Shown here one piece after another: positions 32,018 to 32,214 of a stretch of DNA of 32,214 nucleotides. Position 1 is the stretch's first letter; the number at the start of each line of letters is the position of its first letter. The DNA is from Bacteroidaceae bacterium (GTDB taxonomy: Bacteria > Bacteroidota > Bacteroidia > Bacteroidales > Bacteroidaceae): positions 1-32,214 of the forward strand of contig CAAGLA010000011.1 of NCBI GenBank assembly GCA_900770655.1, read 5' to 3'. The translations under genes and the position numbers were made by a program. The notes below the pieces were generated by a model. That model searched no databases, was not told the DNA's origin, and saw only the letters and a list, made by a program, of their open reading frames with translations.

Positions 32018-32056
32018 CCCTCGCGGCTTTTCAGCCACGAGGGTTTTATTTTTAAG
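32018..32056 (+). terminator. Rho-independent terminator of ssrA
   Basis: An 11-bp stem with one C-A mismatch (ccctcgcggct / agccacgaggg) and a 4-nt loop is followed by ttttattttt. It starts directly after the tmRNA 3' end. The remaining 158 nt to the right edge show no supported gene. Confidence 0.85.
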
Positions 32057-32214
32057 CTGAGGCCAATAGAGCCATAGATGATTCCCAAGAATAAAACGGT
32101 TCAGTAGAAATTTAGTGTGGGTAATATTGTACTTATATAATTCTTTATAGGCCGAAATATCTTATTCCAAGTTCGGTTTTACCCTTAATCTGTTATCTTT
32201 TATTCTTCTTGCGG

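Noticed and set aside
32057..32214. Integrase or att site downstream of ssrA (a common integration target)
   Set aside because: No duplicated tmRNA 3' end and no integrase-like frame is visible in the remaining 158 nt; the window ends too soon to exclude an element further on.

Overview
The window looks like chromosomal DNA from a member of the order Bacteroidales (phylum Bacteroidota). Supporting signs are: -7 boxes of the TAnnTTTG type in front of most transcription units; a lack of Shine-Dalgarno motifs, with A-rich start regions instead; a tmRNA whose tag ends NYALAA; the large Bacteroidota-type YidC; a starch-binding GH77 enzyme; a GH92 mannosidase; and C-terminal secretion (T9SS-like) domains. 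I cannot resolve family or genus. Almost everything is core or common accessory gene content. I see no prophage, insertion sequence, CRISPR array or defence island.

Layout, left to right. (1) 1-313 has no supported gene. (2) 314-3654, minus strand: a two-gene unit, malQ-like 4-alpha-glucanotransferase followed by a formate/nitrite-type transporter. (3) 3921-5923, plus: a cell-wall amidase overlapping an MCE/MlaD-type lipid-transport protein, convergent with (4) 5934-7613, minus: a secreted GHL10 family protein with a sorting-like tail. (5) 7799-11368: pyruvate:ferredoxin oxidoreductase (nifJ) with its own promoter and a strong terminator. (6) 11544-12992: an amino-acid permease preceded by a 20-codon leader ORF and ending inside a perfect 52-bp palindrome, which overlaps the promoter of (7) a GH92 alpha-mannosidase (13068-15230). 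(8) 15239-20656, minus: a three-gene unit of a DUF3078-type outer-membrane barrel, a CPA2 cation:proton antiporter and a Hanks-type kinase fused to an unusual AT-rich membrane domain. (9) 20844-26937, plus: yidC, a conserved unknown gene, a hairpin, then a DUF2156 protein, a uracil-DNA-glycosylase-superfamily protein and a C10 (streptopain-like) protease, the last three joined by overlapping stop/start codons. (10) 27148-29456: a small coiled-coil gene, zapA, a probable 6S RNA and rny. (11) 29553-31554: mntP and a ResB/CcsA fusion for cytochrome c maturation. (12) 31620-32017: tmRNA (ssrA) with promoter and terminator.

The most unusual signal is not a gene. Reading all 32 kb by eye, I found no CATG tetranucleotide, although about 125 would be expected by chance, while TATG and CATA are very common. 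GATC also looks scarce. This suggests lineage-wide restriction or methylation pressure. Other points of interest are the terminator/promoter palindrome at 12982-13033, the chimeric kinase with tandem repeats in its linker, the permease leader ORF, the prodomain-less C10 protease with a sorting tail, a pair of related hairpins, the 6S candidate, and a recurring TAnnTTCG form of the -7 box.
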